64,000 nucleotides of DNA, taken from the NCBI RefSeq assembly GCF_900094595.1, contig NZ_FMAD01000015.1:83133-147132 (forward strand), written 5' to 3'. The position numbers were made by a program, and so were the translations under genes. The notes beneath the pieces were generated by a model that made no database searches, was not told the origin of the DNA, and worked only from the letters and a program-made list of their open reading frames with translations. The stretch's first letter is position 1. Each line of letters starts with the position of its first letter. Source of the DNA: Cupriavidus alkaliphilus. Lineage in GTDB: Bacteria; Pseudomonadota; Gammaproteobacteria; Burkholderiales; Burkholderiaceae. Positions 1 through 7,807 of this stretch are shown one piece after another.

Positions 1-1208
1 AGCTCGCGCAGCGCCTGCGGATCCAGTTCCGCCGTGTACATCGCGCGGCCACGCTCGACCAGGTTGTGGGCCTCGTCCACCAGCACGCTGGCGCGCCAGC
101 CATTGGCCACGGTCAGCGCATACAGCATCGCGCTGCGGTCGAAGTAATAGTTGTAGTCGGCCACCACCACATCGCTCCAGCGCACCAGCTCCTGGGCCAG
201 GTAGTAAGGGCAGATGCCATGATCCCGCGCTAGTTCACGCACCGCGGCGCGGTCGCGCACCGGCACGGCGCGTGCCGCTTCGCGCGCGGCCGGCAGTCGG
301 TCATAGAAGCCGCGCGCCAGCGGACACGATTCGCCATGGCAGGCCAGCTCCGGATGCTCGCAGGCCTTGTCGCGCGCAGTCAGTTCGAGCACGCGCAGCG
401 GCTGCGCGCCGTGGCTGCGCAAGGCTTCGGCGGCGTGCAGCGCCACCCCGCGCCCGGTGGAACGCGCCGACAGGAAGAACACCTTGTCGAGCTGCTGGCC
501 CGGCATGGCCTTGAGCACCGGGAACAGCGTCCCGACCGACTTGCCGATGCCGGTGGGTGCTTGCGCCAGCAGGTGGCGCCCGGCGCGGTTGGCGTTGTAG
601 ACCGCGTGCGCCAGTTCGCGCTGGCCCGGGCGAAAGCCCTGGTGCGGAAACGCCAGCCGCGCCAGCGCGGCATCGCGCGCCTGCCGGTGCGCCAGTTCGG
701 CCCGGGCCCAGTGCAGGAAGCGCTCGCAGGACTGGACAAAAAACGCCTCGAGCGCCGGCGCGTCGAAGTGCGCCACCACCGGGTGCTCGCGCTGGCTGAC
801 GATGTCGAAATAGACCACCGCGATTTCGAGCCCGGGCAGCCCCAGCTTGCGGCACAGCAGGCAGCCATAGATCCTGGCCTGGGCCCAATGCAGGTGGCGG
901 TGGTTGTCCGGCACGGCGGCGTCGCCGCGAACCGTCTTGATTTCCTCGAGCCGGTTGGCAGCGGGATCGTAGCCGTCGGCACGGCCCCGGACATGGAGCG
1001 GACCGAAATCCGCGGACAGCGCCACTTCTGCCTGATAGCCCGCCCCCCGCCGGCCGGTCACGACGCCGTGGCCGGCCACGCCTTCCTGCGCCGACGGCGT
1101 CGGCACAAAACGCAGGTCCAGGTCGCCCGCCTTGGCGGTGAACTCGCACAGCGCGCGCACGGCGACGACGTACTTCGGCTGCGCTGGCGCAGTGGGCGGT
1201 GCGGGCAT
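1..1208 (-). CDS. SOS-type ATP-dependent DNA helicase with N-terminal nuclease domain (C-terminus outside window)
   Basis: Partial gene: about 402 N-terminal residues are in the window and the frame is open at base 1. Residues about 65-95 carry a GRADGYD...EEIKT pattern followed by QARIYG, the D, E-x-K and Q-x3-Y signature of RecB/Cas4-like PD-(D/E)XK nucleases. Then comes a superfamily 2 XPD/DinG-type helicase: Walker A APTGIGKS near residue 217, four cysteines (ACEHPELACHGESC and GICPYY) of the type that hold a 4Fe-4S cluster, and a VDEAHN box near residue 380. By family it should unwind DNA 5'-3' and may cut it, in DNA repair. Start is the ATG at 1208; a GTG 30 bases upstream is possible. 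A consensus LexA box lies 52 bases upstream. Confidence 0.88.
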   Translation of the reverse strand, partial: MPAPPTAPAQPKYVVAVRALCEFTAKAGDLDLRFVPTPSAQEGVAGHGVVTGRRGAGYQAEVALSADFGPLHVRGRADGYDPAANRLEEIKTVRGDAAVPDNHRHLHWAQARIYGCLLCRKLGLPGLEIAVVYFDIVSQREHPVVAHFDAPALEAFFVQSCERFLHWARAELAHRQARDAALARLAFPHQGFRPGQRELAHAVYNANRAGRHLLAQAPTGIGKSVGTLFPVLKAMPGQQLDKVFFLSARSTGRGVALHAAEALRSHGAQPLRVLELTARDKACEHPELACHGESCPLARGFYDRLPAAREAARAVPVRDRAAVRELARDHGICPYYLAQELVRWSDVVVADYNYYFDRSAMLYALTVANGWRASVLVDEAHNLVERGRAMYTAELDPQALRE

Positions 1209-1259
1209 GACGGGAGGGGGCGCGATGACGGCGGACACAGGCAATGGGTACAGCGAAAA

Positions 1260-1275
1260 CTGTATAAATATACAG
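1260..1275. promoter_or_regulatory. LexA (SOS) box
   Basis: The 16-mer CTGTATAAATATACAG matches the gammaproteobacterial/betaproteobacterial SOS consensus CTGT-N8-ACAG exactly in both half-sites and has an AT-only core. It lies 52 bases before the helicase start and would cover its promoter. The acyl-CoA synthetase starts on the other side at 1431, 155 bases away, so the helicase is the likelier target. Confidence 0.85.
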
Positions 1276-1430
1276 TAGCACCCCGGCCGGGGAACGCTCT
1301 TACCGCCCAACGGGCATAAAGAAAGAGCAAATCGTTATTTCCATGTGCCCCACGCGCCGCTCTATATTGTCCGGCTGACAAGACAACAAGTGTCCGCCTG
1401 CCCGGCAGCGGACACGACCGGAGCCCGACC

Positions 1431-3008
1431 TTGACCTGCAGCATCACCCTTGGCGCCACCCTGACCTGGCCCGCGCGCAACCTGCCGCACAAGACCGCGC
1501 TGGTCAGCGGCATCGGCACCGGGCGGCGCGCGTGGACCTTTGCGCAGCTGGATGCCGAGGTCAACCGCCACGCGCATGCCTTGCAGTCGCTCGGCATCGG
1601 CAAGGGCGACGTGGTGGCGGCCTTTCTCTACAACACGCCGGCCTTCGTCTTTGCGCTGCTGGCCACGGCCCGCCTGGGCGCGGTCTTCAACCCGGTCAAC
1701 TATCGCCTGGCGGCACAGGAGCTGGCCTACATCCTGAACGACGGCGGGGCCAGGGCGCTGCTGTTCGAACGGGAAGGCGCGGCCGTCGTGGAAAAGGCCG
1801 CCGAACTGGCGCCCGGCACCGCGTTGCGCCTCTATGCCGACGCCGACCCGGCGCCCGCCTGCGCCACGCACCGGCTCGACACGCTGGCGGCGGAGCAGCC
1901 CGACTCGCCGCCGACGGTGACGGTCGACGAGAACGATCCCTGCATCCTGATGTACACCAGCGGCACCACCGGCCGGCCCAAGGGCGTCATGCACACCCAT
2001 CGCAGCAAGCTGCAGCACAACGCGATGATGCACCAGGCCATGATGCTGTCGCGCGAGGATGTGGGCCTGTCGATCGCGCCGCTGAACCACACCGCCGAGC
2101 TGCACACCAGCTTCCTGCCGCGCCTGCAGGTCGGCGCTACCCAGGTGCTGCAGCGCCGCTTCGATGCGGGCGAGGCCTGGCAACTGGTCGAAGCCGAGGG
2201 CGTCACGCATTTCTTCGCCGCGCCGACCATGGTCGGCATGCTGCTCGACCATCCGGACGCAGCAACCCGTGACCTGTCCTCGCTGCGGCTGGTGGAGTAC
2301 GGCGGCGCATCGATGGCGCCGCACCTGATCCGCGAATGGGACCGCAAGGTCGGCGCCGGGCTGGTGCAGGTCTACGGCACCACGGAAATGGGACCGTGCA
2401 TGTCGGTGCTCTACCCGCACGAACAACTGAGCCGCGCCGGCTCGGCCGGCCTGCCCGCGCTTGGCCACGAGCTGGTGGTGGCAAGGCTGCGCGAAGACGG
2501 CGCACCGACCGACCCGTCGCAGCCGTGCGCGCCGGGCGAGGTCGGCGAAGTGCTGGTGCGCGGACCGTGCATGATGCAGGGCTACCTGAACCGCCCGGAC
2601 GCCAACGCGCGCGCGCTGGCGCACGGCTGGTACCACACCGGCGACCTTGGCTGCGTGGATGCCGACGGCTACCTGTGGATCCGCGACCGCATCGACTACA
2701 TGATCAATTCCGGCGCCGAGAACGTCTATCCGCGCGAGGTGGAAGACGCCCTGATCGAACATCCCGGCGTGCTGGAAGTCGCGGTGCTGGGCGAGCCCGA
2801 TCCCACCTGGGGCCAGGTGGTCAGCGCCTACGTGGTGGCGCGCGGCGAGGCCGCACTGAGCGCGGAACAGCTCGATGCCTTCGTGCTGCAAGGCGACCGG
2901 CTTGCCGCCTACAAGCGCCCGCGCCGCTACCATTTCGTCGAAGCGCTGCCCAAGACGACCAGCGGCAAGATCCAGAAACACCTGCTGCGCGCGGGCTGCG
3001 CGGCCTGA
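1431..3008 (+). CDS. Acyl-CoA synthetase (AMP-forming, fatty-acid/aryl CoA ligase family)
   Basis: A 525-residue ANL-superfamily enzyme that would activate a carboxylic acid as acyl-AMP and then acyl-CoA in the cytosol. The P-loop-like motif YTSGTTGRPKG is at about 173-183, the YGTTEMG adenine-binding motif near 315, the YHTGD motif near 400, the hinge/A8 region GAENVYPREVE near 430 and the catalytic lysine in TSGKIQK near 513, so all core motifs are intact. The start is a TTG with GGAG nine bases upstream; no in-frame ATG fits as well. Substrate cannot be read from sequence. It stands alone between the helicase and the RES toxin. Confidence 0.9.
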   Translation: MTCSITLGATLTWPARNLPHKTALVSGIGTGRRAWTFAQLDAEVNRHAHALQSLGIGKGDVVAAFLYNTPAFVFALLATARLGAVFNPVNYRLAAQELAYILNDGGARALLFEREGAAVVEKAAELAPGTALRLYADADPAPACATHRLDTLAAEQPDSPPTVTVDENDPCILMYTSGTTGRPKGVMHTHRSKLQHNAMMHQAMMLSREDVGLSIAPLNHTAELHTSFLPRLQVGATQVLQRRFDAGEAWQLVEAEGVTHFFAAPTMVGMLLDHPDAATRDLSSLRLVEYGGASMAPHLIREWDRKVGAGLVQVYGTTEMGPCMSVLYPHEQLSRAGSAGLPALGHELVVARLREDGAPTDPSQPCAPGEVGEVLVRGPCMMQGYLNRPDANARALAHGWYHTGDLGCVDADGYLWIRDRIDYMINSGAENVYPREVEDALIEHPGVLEVAVLGEPDPTWGQVVSAYVVARGEAALSAEQLDAFVLQGDRLAAYKRPRRYHFVEALPKTTSGKIQKHLLRAGCAA

Positions 3009-3015
3009 TCGTGAC

Positions 3016-3489
3016 TCAGGCCAGGCGGGCGTCGTACTGCCAGCGGCGTACCTTGGTATAGGCCAGCCGCCGGGCAGCCGCGTGCAAGGGATTGACCAGC
3101 ACGTTGAACTCTTCAGGAATCACGATCGAGGGCACCAGCAGCAAGGCGCCGGTGCCCTCGCGAACCCAGGCCTCGCCGGTGTCGAGACTGGTCTTGCCGG
3201 CGGGAATGGCATCCCAGCCGACCGGCGCGCTGGCGGCCGTCAGGTGCCGTGCCGCGGCCCACAGGTCATCAGGGATATCGATCCGGACCAGGTAGCGGTT
3301 CAGCGGCAGACCGGCCGAGCCCAGGTGGACCAGCGTTTCCAGGCAAGCCAGCGCGATGCTGGACGCGGCATAGATCAGCGGCGTTCCCTGCCGGTTCCAG
3401 CGTCCTCCGGTGGCCCTGCCACCGGCGCCGCTGGCATCGTCCGCGGTGTAGAGGGGCGTGTCGGTGGCGATGCGCCAGGCCGGCTTCAA
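3016..3489 (-). CDS. RES-domain toxin of Xre-RES toxin-antitoxin pair
   Basis: 157 residues. The sequence begins KPAWRIATDTPLYT and contains GGRWNRQGTPLIYAA and ALACLETLVHL, the hallmark of RES (COG5654) toxins, whose R, Y and E residues form the NAD-binding active site. Characterised RES toxins degrade NAD+ (NAD phosphorylase or glycohydrolase). The start is a TTG that overlaps the antitoxin stop (TTGA), which fits translational coupling; the open frame continues upstream but without an ATG and inside the antitoxin gene. Convergent with the preceding acyl-CoA synthetase, seven bases apart. Confidence 0.85.
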   Translation of the reverse strand: MKPAWRIATDTPLYTADDASGAGGRATGGRWNRQGTPLIYAASSIALACLETLVHLGSAGLPLNRYLVRIDIPDDLWAAARHLTAASAPVGWDAIPAGKTSLDTGEAWVREGTGALLLVPSIVIPEEFNVLVNPLHAAARRLAYTKVRRWQYDARLA

Positions 3490-4013
3490 GCGTAGGCCCC
3501 GCTCTGCATCCTCGCCACCAGGTCGGAGACGATGCGCTGGCCCGCGACGGTATCCATCAACTCCGCGGGACGTTGCCCGCCCAGCGCCGGAGACGGCTGC
3601 TCCAGCCACTGCGCCACCCATTGTGGCGCATTGAAGCCGCGCGGATCGCCCGAGCTTTCCACCAGCGCCTGCACCTGGCCCATCAGCCGCACCATGCCCA
3701 GCACGCGCTCGCTCTGCTCGCTCGACAGGTTCTGGTGCGCCCGCGCCTTGCGGTCAACGGTGGCGCGCGGCAAGTCCAGCGTCTTGATCAGCTGTTCCTT
3801 GCTCGTACCCATGGATTCGGCCAGCCGGCTGAGGTCGGAAGCCGGCACGCCCTCGCGGATGGCGTGGATCACCGCCATGGCCCCTTCTGTCGACAGCGTG
3901 GCCTCGTAGACCGCAAGGTAGCTATTGACGCTGAGCTCGCGAGCGGGCCGGCGTTCGGGTGCGAGCGGATAATGGCCTTTGGGCGTGAGCATGCGTGGCA
4001 TGGCAGATCTCAT
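3486..4013 (-). CDS. Xre/MbcA/ParS-type antitoxin (DUF2384)
   Basis: About 175 residues. The middle part (GVPASDLSRLAESMGTSKE, then LPRATVDRKARAHQNLSSEQ) is the Xre-like helix-turn-helix of this family. The C-terminal part, with LVESSGDPRGFNAPQWVAQWL, is the DUF2384 toxin-binding domain, whose end (RIVSDLVARMQSGAYA) plugs the RES active site in known complexes. It should bind the RES protein and repress its own promoter. Possible starts are TTG 4016, ATG 4013 and ATG 4001; none has a clear Shine-Dalgarno sequence, and the -10-like TAAAAT at 4032-4027 would give a very short leader. Confidence 0.85.
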   Translation of the reverse strand: MRSAMPRMLTPKGHYPLAPERRPARELSVNSYLAVYEATLSTEGAMAVIHAIREGVPASDLSRLAESMGTSKEQLIKTLDLPRATVDRKARAHQNLSSEQSERVLGMVRLMGQVQALVESSGDPRGFNAPQWVAQWLEQPSPALGGQRPAELMDTVAGQRIVSDLVARMQSGAYA

Positions 4014-4017
4014 CAAA

Positions 4018-4037
4018 TGAGCTTCTATTTTAGCTCA
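4018..4037 (-). promoter_or_regulatory. Palindromic operator over the Xre-RES promoter
   Basis: TGAGCT and AGCTCA (4018-4023 and 4032-4037) form a perfect inverted repeat with an 8-base spacer, and a TAAAAT -10 element on the minus strand lies in it. Placement immediately before the antitoxin start is typical of a self-repressed toxin-antitoxin operon. The -35 is weak. Confidence 0.5.
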
Positions 4038-4098
4038 ATTGATTTACGCCGAACGTGAACTACACTGCGCTTTCGCCGGAAGGCACAAAGGATTGCGC

Positions 4099-5061
4099 CT
4101 ACAGTCCGCGGCCACGCCGTCGCCCCTTGCCGACGGACAATGCAACGCGGGCCGGCCGGCTCCGCCGTGGCGGCGTCCCGGCGGCGGCCGTGGATTCAGC
4201 AGGTGCCGCGCCGGCCTGCTCCCGATACTCAGCGAGCAGGCTTTCCCGCTGGCGTACCCGTTCTTCGAGCACCGCAATCGCCTGGCCGAGCCGGCTCATC
4301 TCGCTGCCCTGGCGCGACGCCGCCTCCGCGGCCCGGCTCAGGCGCTCGACCGCCGCCTTGCGTTCGGCCTCGACCAGCTTTTGCGCTTCCCTGGCGGCCA
4401 CGCGTGCCGCATCCAGTTCCAGCGCCATGCGGCGCTCGTTGGCGGCGGTGCGCTGCATCAGCGTTTCGCGCTCCTGATCCCATGCCGCGCGCCGGGCATC
4501 GAAATCGTTCTGCATGGCCTGGCGCGCGGCCAGCGCGGCGGCATGCTCGGCGCGCAGCGCTTCGGCTTGCTGCTGCCACGCGGCCGCAGCGGTTTCGGCA
4601 CGCGCCGCGCGCTCGGCCGCGTCGTCGCGGGCCCGCGTCAGTTCCGCCATGGCAGCCTCCGCGCCTTCGAGCCGCGCCTGCATGACCTGTCGTTCCTGCG
4701 CCAGCGCTTCTCGCTCCTGCTGCAGCGCCTTGCTGGCTTCCGCCAGTGCGGCTTCCCGCTGCGCCAACGCGGCCTCGGCCGAGGCACTGGCGCTTTGCAG
4801 CGCCGCCTCCCACAGGTAGCGCGCGGCTTCCGTGACGGGCTCCGGGCAGCCTGGCGCGGGTGCGAAACCCTGCGGATCCTGGATTCGCCCGCCCAGCGCA
4901 GCAAACCAGGCATCCAGGTGCGGGCTGACCGTGTTCGGCGAGCCTCGCCCCAGATGCAGGCGGATACGTTCGATGGTCGGCCGCTGGCCGGCCTTGAGCA
5001 GGCTGTCGGCGGCTTGCCAGACGTCGTCGCGGGTGATGCCTCGGCTGCGGAGCGTTTCCAT
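4099..5061 (-). CDS. KfrA-like DNA-binding coiled-coil protein
   Basis: 320 residues. The first 110 residues (ITRDDVWQAADSLLKAGQRP...IRLHLGRGSPNTVSPHLDAW) match the KfrA_N domain, an alpha-helical DNA-binding domain first described in plasmid proteins. Residues about 115-295 are an Ala/Glu/Arg-rich heptad-type coiled coil with runs such as REAALAEASKALQQEREAL. The tail RRSRPARVALSVGKGRRRGRGL is strongly basic. KfrA proteins bind their own promoter and help plasmid maintenance; here the gene is chromosomal-looking and divergent from a tyrosine recombinase. The role in that pair is unknown. Confidence 0.8.
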   Translation of the reverse strand: METLRSRGITRDDVWQAADSLLKAGQRPTIERIRLHLGRGSPNTVSPHLDAWFAALGGRIQDPQGFAPAPGCPEPVTEAARYLWEAALQSASASAEAALAQREAALAEASKALQQEREALAQERQVMQARLEGAEAAMAELTRARDDAAERAARAETAAAAWQQQAEALRAEHAAALAARQAMQNDFDARRAAWDQERETLMQRTAANERRMALELDAARVAAREAQKLVEAERKAAVERLSRAAEAASRQGSEMSRLGQAIAVLEERVRQRESLLAEYREQAGAAPAESTAAAGTPPRRSRPARVALSVGKGRRRGRGL

Positions 5062-5092
5062 GGGTGTGGTCCAGCGGTTCCTGAAAAATCAC

Positions 5093-5168
5093 TAAATAAG
5101 GTTCGATAATTAAGACTTATCGGTTGTTATTCCTTATTTACGTATGATATATTACAGGATACATCATA
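5093..5168. promoter_or_regulatory. AT-rich divergent promoter region with nested inverted repeats
   Basis: The gap between the KfrA-like gene and the recombinase is far more AT-rich than its surroundings. It holds a perfect 9-base inverted repeat (TAAATAAGG at 5093-5101, CCTTATTTA at 5132-5140). Nested in it are CGATAA (5104-5109) and TTATCG (5117-5122). A third, imperfect one (7 of 8) pairs 5143-5150 with 5161-5168. These are plausible binding sites for the KfrA-like protein and/or the recombinase; function is inferred. Confidence 0.5.
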
Positions 5169-5174
5169 TTTAAT

Positions 5175-6296
5175 ATGATCAGAATCCGAGACGCCCACGA
5201 GGCCTACTTCCCACCGATTCCTTCCGATGTCGAATTACCGGCCCCGCTCCGCACGTCCCAACTGGATCCTCTCGCCGAGCAGGCGGCCAACGCGTTGCGC
5301 CAGGAAGGCGAATCCCGAAACACGGTGGCAAGCTACCGGTCCGCACTGCGCTACTGGTCTGCCTGGTATGCCCTGCGCTACCGGCAGCCGGTGCGGCTAC
5401 CGCTTGCGCCCGCCGTCGTTATCCAGTTCATCGTCGACCACGCCACGCGCCAGACGCCGCAAGGCCCTGTCTGCGAGATGCCCGCGGCGATCGACCAGGC
5501 GCTGGTCGCTGACGGATGCAAGGCACGACCCGGCCCGCCCGCGCTGTCAACGCTGACCCACCGGCTCGCGGTCATCGCCAAGGCCCACCAGCTGCAAGGC
5601 CTGCCCAACCCATGCGCCGATGCCGGCGTGCGCGAACTGATGGCCAGCATCCGGCGCGCCTACGCGCGCCGCGGCCACCGCCAGGCACGCAAGGCCGCCC
5701 TGACGAGGGCGCCGCTGCTGCGCCTGCTCGATACCTGCGATGGCTCGCTGGCCGGGTTGCGCGACCGCGCGCTGCTGCTGTTCGCGTGGGCCAGCGGCGG
5801 GCGTCGCCGTTCCGAAGTCGCGCGTGCCACCATGGCCAACCTTGCACGCGTGGGGCCTGGGGACTTTGTCTATGTGCTGGGCTGGTCGAAGACCAACCAG
5901 TCAGGCAGCGATCACGCCGATAACGCCAAGCCCGTCACCGGCGCCGCCGGGCAGGCGCTGGAGGCGTGGCTGGCCGCCGCGGGGATCGAACACGGTCCGC
6001 TGTTTCGCCGCATCCGGCGCGGTGGGCATGTGGGAGAAGGCTTGTCGGATGCGGCGGTCAGCCGCATCGTCAAGGCGCGTTGCGCGCTGGCGGGGCTGGA
6101 CGGCGATTATTCCGCGCATTCGCTGCGTTCGGGCTTTGTCACGGAAGCGGCGGCACAGCAAGTGCCGCTGGCTGAAACCATGGCCATGACCGGCCATGCC
6201 AGCGTATCGACGGTGGTCCGCTATTTCCGCGCTGCCGATGCACGGCGCTCGCGCGCCGCCGACCTGTTGGCACCGGATGCCACCGACAGCCCCTGA
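5175..6296 (+). CDS. Tyrosine recombinase/integrase
   Basis: 373 residues. An N-terminal SAM-like core-binding domain (about 35-150, SRNTVASYRSALRYWSAWY) is followed by the catalytic domain. Catalytic residues can be placed: Arg in GGRRRSEV near 218, H-x2-R in HSLRSGF near 323, H in TGHASVSTV, and the nucleophile Tyr in VVRYFRAAD near 350. So the enzyme looks intact and could cut and rejoin DNA. It lies divergent from the KfrA-like gene and there is no tRNA or obvious attachment site beside it. The start ATG has only a distant AGGA, so translation initiation is uncertain. Confidence 0.87.
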   Translation: MIRIRDAHEAYFPPIPSDVELPAPLRTSQLDPLAEQAANALRQEGESRNTVASYRSALRYWSAWYALRYRQPVRLPLAPAVVIQFIVDHATRQTPQGPVCEMPAAIDQALVADGCKARPGPPALSTLTHRLAVIAKAHQLQGLPNPCADAGVRELMASIRRAYARRGHRQARKAALTRAPLLRLLDTCDGSLAGLRDRALLLFAWASGGRRRSEVARATMANLARVGPGDFVYVLGWSKTNQSGSDHADNAKPVTGAAGQALEAWLAAAGIEHGPLFRRIRRGGHVGEGLSDAAVSRIVKARCALAGLDGDYSAHSLRSGFVTEAAAQQVPLAETMAMTGHASVSTVVRYFRAADARRSRAADLLAPDATDSP

Positions 6297-6544
6297 GCGA
6301 CTCGCCATGTCCGCCAACCATGCGCCGGGGCCGGCGCAAATACGGGTATTTCGCTAGCCGGCGCCTCTGGCTCGCCTTGCGGGGCCTGCCTATACTGGCA
6401 GGCGCGCGGGACAGTGCCGGCACAGGCCGGACGCCGCGAACGGAACATCCGGCAGACAGTCACCGCCGCGCAAGCGCTGGCGGTACAGGCGCGCGACGAC
6501 GCGCCGCTGCCCGGACCCGATCAAGTGGAAACGCGGAGATGGGC

Positions 6545-6964
6545 ATGCCCAACGAACAATTCCTCGCCACGCAGGAAACGCGCCGCTCAGGGCTGAAGGC
6601 CCTGCGCGCGGCCCTGCTGCAGGTTCACAAGGAAGTCATCGGCTATGACCGGGCACAGTATGAACGCCTGAACGGTCCGATTCCGGCCGGCCTGTTTGTC
6701 CAGCTGGTGACTGAAGACAACTACTTCCGCTGGCTCGACCCGCTGTCGCGCCTGATCATCGAGATCGACGAAGAGCTCGAAGCCAAGGAACACCACGACG
6801 ATACCTGCCGTGCCGTCGGGCGCGCCGCCGAAAAACTCTTCAGCGACGGAGCCGACCCCGCGTTCCGCAAGCGCTACCAGGAAGCGCTGCAGGACGAGTC
6901 CGGCGTCATCGTCGCGCACGGGCGGCTGATGTCCGTCATCGGGCAACTGCGCCAGCTGCCCTAG
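6545..6964 (+). CDS. Conserved hypothetical protein, mostly alpha-helical
   Basis: 139 residues, not assigned to a family I can name. Predominantly helical and charged, without signal peptide, membrane segment or cysteine cluster; it contains VQLVTEDNYFRWLDPLSRLIIEIDEELE. Two ATGs lie close together; 6545 has GGAG six bases upstream, whereas 6539 directly abuts that GGAG, so 6545 is preferred. Reading frame and codon use match the neighbours. The 248 bases before it hold no gene that I can support. Confidence 0.7.
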   Translation: MPNEQFLATQETRRSGLKALRAALLQVHKEVIGYDRAQYERLNGPIPAGLFVQLVTEDNYFRWLDPLSRLIIEIDEELEAKEHHDDTCRAVGRAAEKLFSDGADPAFRKRYQEALQDESGVIVAHGRLMSVIGQLRQLP

Positions 6965-6976
6965 CGCGCCCGCGCT

Positions 6977-6996
6977 TCCGGACGCGTGAGTCCGGA
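6977..6996 (+). terminator. Hairpin downstream of the hypothetical gene
   Basis: TCCGGAC, six-base loop, GTCCGGA, followed by CGCCTTATTT. The U-run is weak, so this is a possible rather than certain intrinsic terminator. Confidence 0.4.
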
Positions 6997-7030
6997 CGCC
7001 TTATTTCCCTGCGCTTTACTTCCCAGTGCT

Positions 7031-7213
7031 TTACTTGCCCGGCTTCGACTTGCCGGGCCGGCGCAGCACGTCGGTGTCGACCGCGACCGGGTCGCTGGCG
7101 GGGAAAGTTTCCTTCAGCGCCTCATCCAGTTCGCGCTCGATCAGTTCGTCTCTGGATGGCTGCTGCGCTGGCTTCGTCGGTTGGGGCGGGTGCTTCTGTG
7201 CGGGCTTGCTCAT
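7031..7213 (-). CDS. Small conserved protein with ETFPASDPV motif
   Basis: 60 residues. A Pro/Gln/Lys-rich N-terminus is followed by ERELDEALKETFPASDPVAVD and a Lys-rich end. The ALKETFPASDPV segment recurs in short proteobacterial proteins of unknown function. No signal peptide or membrane segment. It is separated by 76 bases from the next lipoprotein gene on the same strand. Confidence 0.65.
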   Translation of the reverse strand: MSKPAQKHPPQPTKPAQQPSRDELIERELDEALKETFPASDPVAVDTDVLRRPGKSKPGK

Positions 7214-7289
7214 GTCGATAAGGCTCCTTGGCGACCGTGAACCGATGGTAACCCTGGCGGCCCGGCATTGCCATGCGGACGCTTACCGC

Positions 7290-7622
7290 TCAGTGGCCTC
7301 TGCCGCCACCTCCTCTGCCACCCCCGCGCCCACCGCCATGCCAGCCACCCCGCCCGCGGTGGCCATTGCCGTGCCAGTGATGACCACCGCGTCCGCCGCC
7401 GCCATAAATGAAGGCGAAGCTGCCATAGGCCGGCCACGGGCGGTAGTACGGATACCCGTATGCCGGATAGGCGGGATAGGCGGGATAGGCCGGGTAGGTC
7501 TGGTAGTAGGGCGTCGACACCGTGTAGGCGGGATATGCCGGATACGGGTCGCCGGCATACGGGTACGCCACGCACCCTGCCAGCGCGGTCGCGACCAGGA
7601 TCACTCCGATTCCGTATTGCAT
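7290..7622 (-). CDS. Tyr/Pro-repeat, Gly/His/Arg-rich lipoprotein
   Basis: 110 residues. The N-terminus MQYGIGVILVATALAGC is a lipoprotein signal with lipobox ALAGC. The next stretch is low-complexity, with PAYPAY-type repeats over about residues 22-60. The C-terminal third is almost entirely Gly, His and Arg. The start at 7622 is set by a strong GGGGAGGGG five bases upstream. Similar glycine-rich surface lipoproteins are found in Burkholderiales, but no function is known. His-rich tails may bind metal, which is a guess. Confidence 0.7.
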   Translation of the reverse strand: MQYGIGVILVATALAGCVAYPYAGDPYPAYPAYTVSTPYYQTYPAYPAYPAYPAYGYPYYRPWPAYGSFAFIYGGGGRGGHHWHGNGHRGRGGWHGGGRGGGRGGGGRGH

Positions 7623-7774
7623 GATGCCCCTCCCCACCGTCAGCGCTCAGCCTGCCGGACCTGGCAGGCACGCAAGTTAGACCGCGCGGCCGGCCCGGCA
7701 TTCCGGTGAACCGCACCCGCCCGACGCGCCCGGCCAAGCCATGGGCGTGCGGGTGCCTATATCGGGACAAAACA

Positions 7775-7802
7775 AAGACATATTTAAGAAGTGTCCGATA
7801 TT
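7775..7802 (+). promoter_or_regulatory. Candidate sigma-70 promoter for an sRNA
   Basis: AAGACA (7775-7780) and GATATT (7797-7802) are 16 bases apart. The -35 keeps GACA and the -10 is fair. Transcription would start near 7808-7810, just before three hairpins ending in a strong terminator. Confidence 0.4.
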
Positions 7803-7807
7803 CAGAT

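Noticed and set aside
301..1281. 326-residue minus-strand frame over the helicase region
   Set aside because: Arg/Gly/Ala-rich composition without any domain; the frame starting at 1208 carries the Walker A, FeS cysteines and DEAH box.
1362..2981. 539-residue antisense frame opposite the acyl-CoA synthetase
   Set aside because: Shadow of GC-rich codons; His/Gln/Arg-rich, no motif, and the plus strand holds a complete ANL enzyme.
5093..5174. Attachment site of the recombinase
   Set aside because: No direct repeat copy of this sequence was found at a second place in the window, and no tRNA adjoins; the dyads fit operators better.
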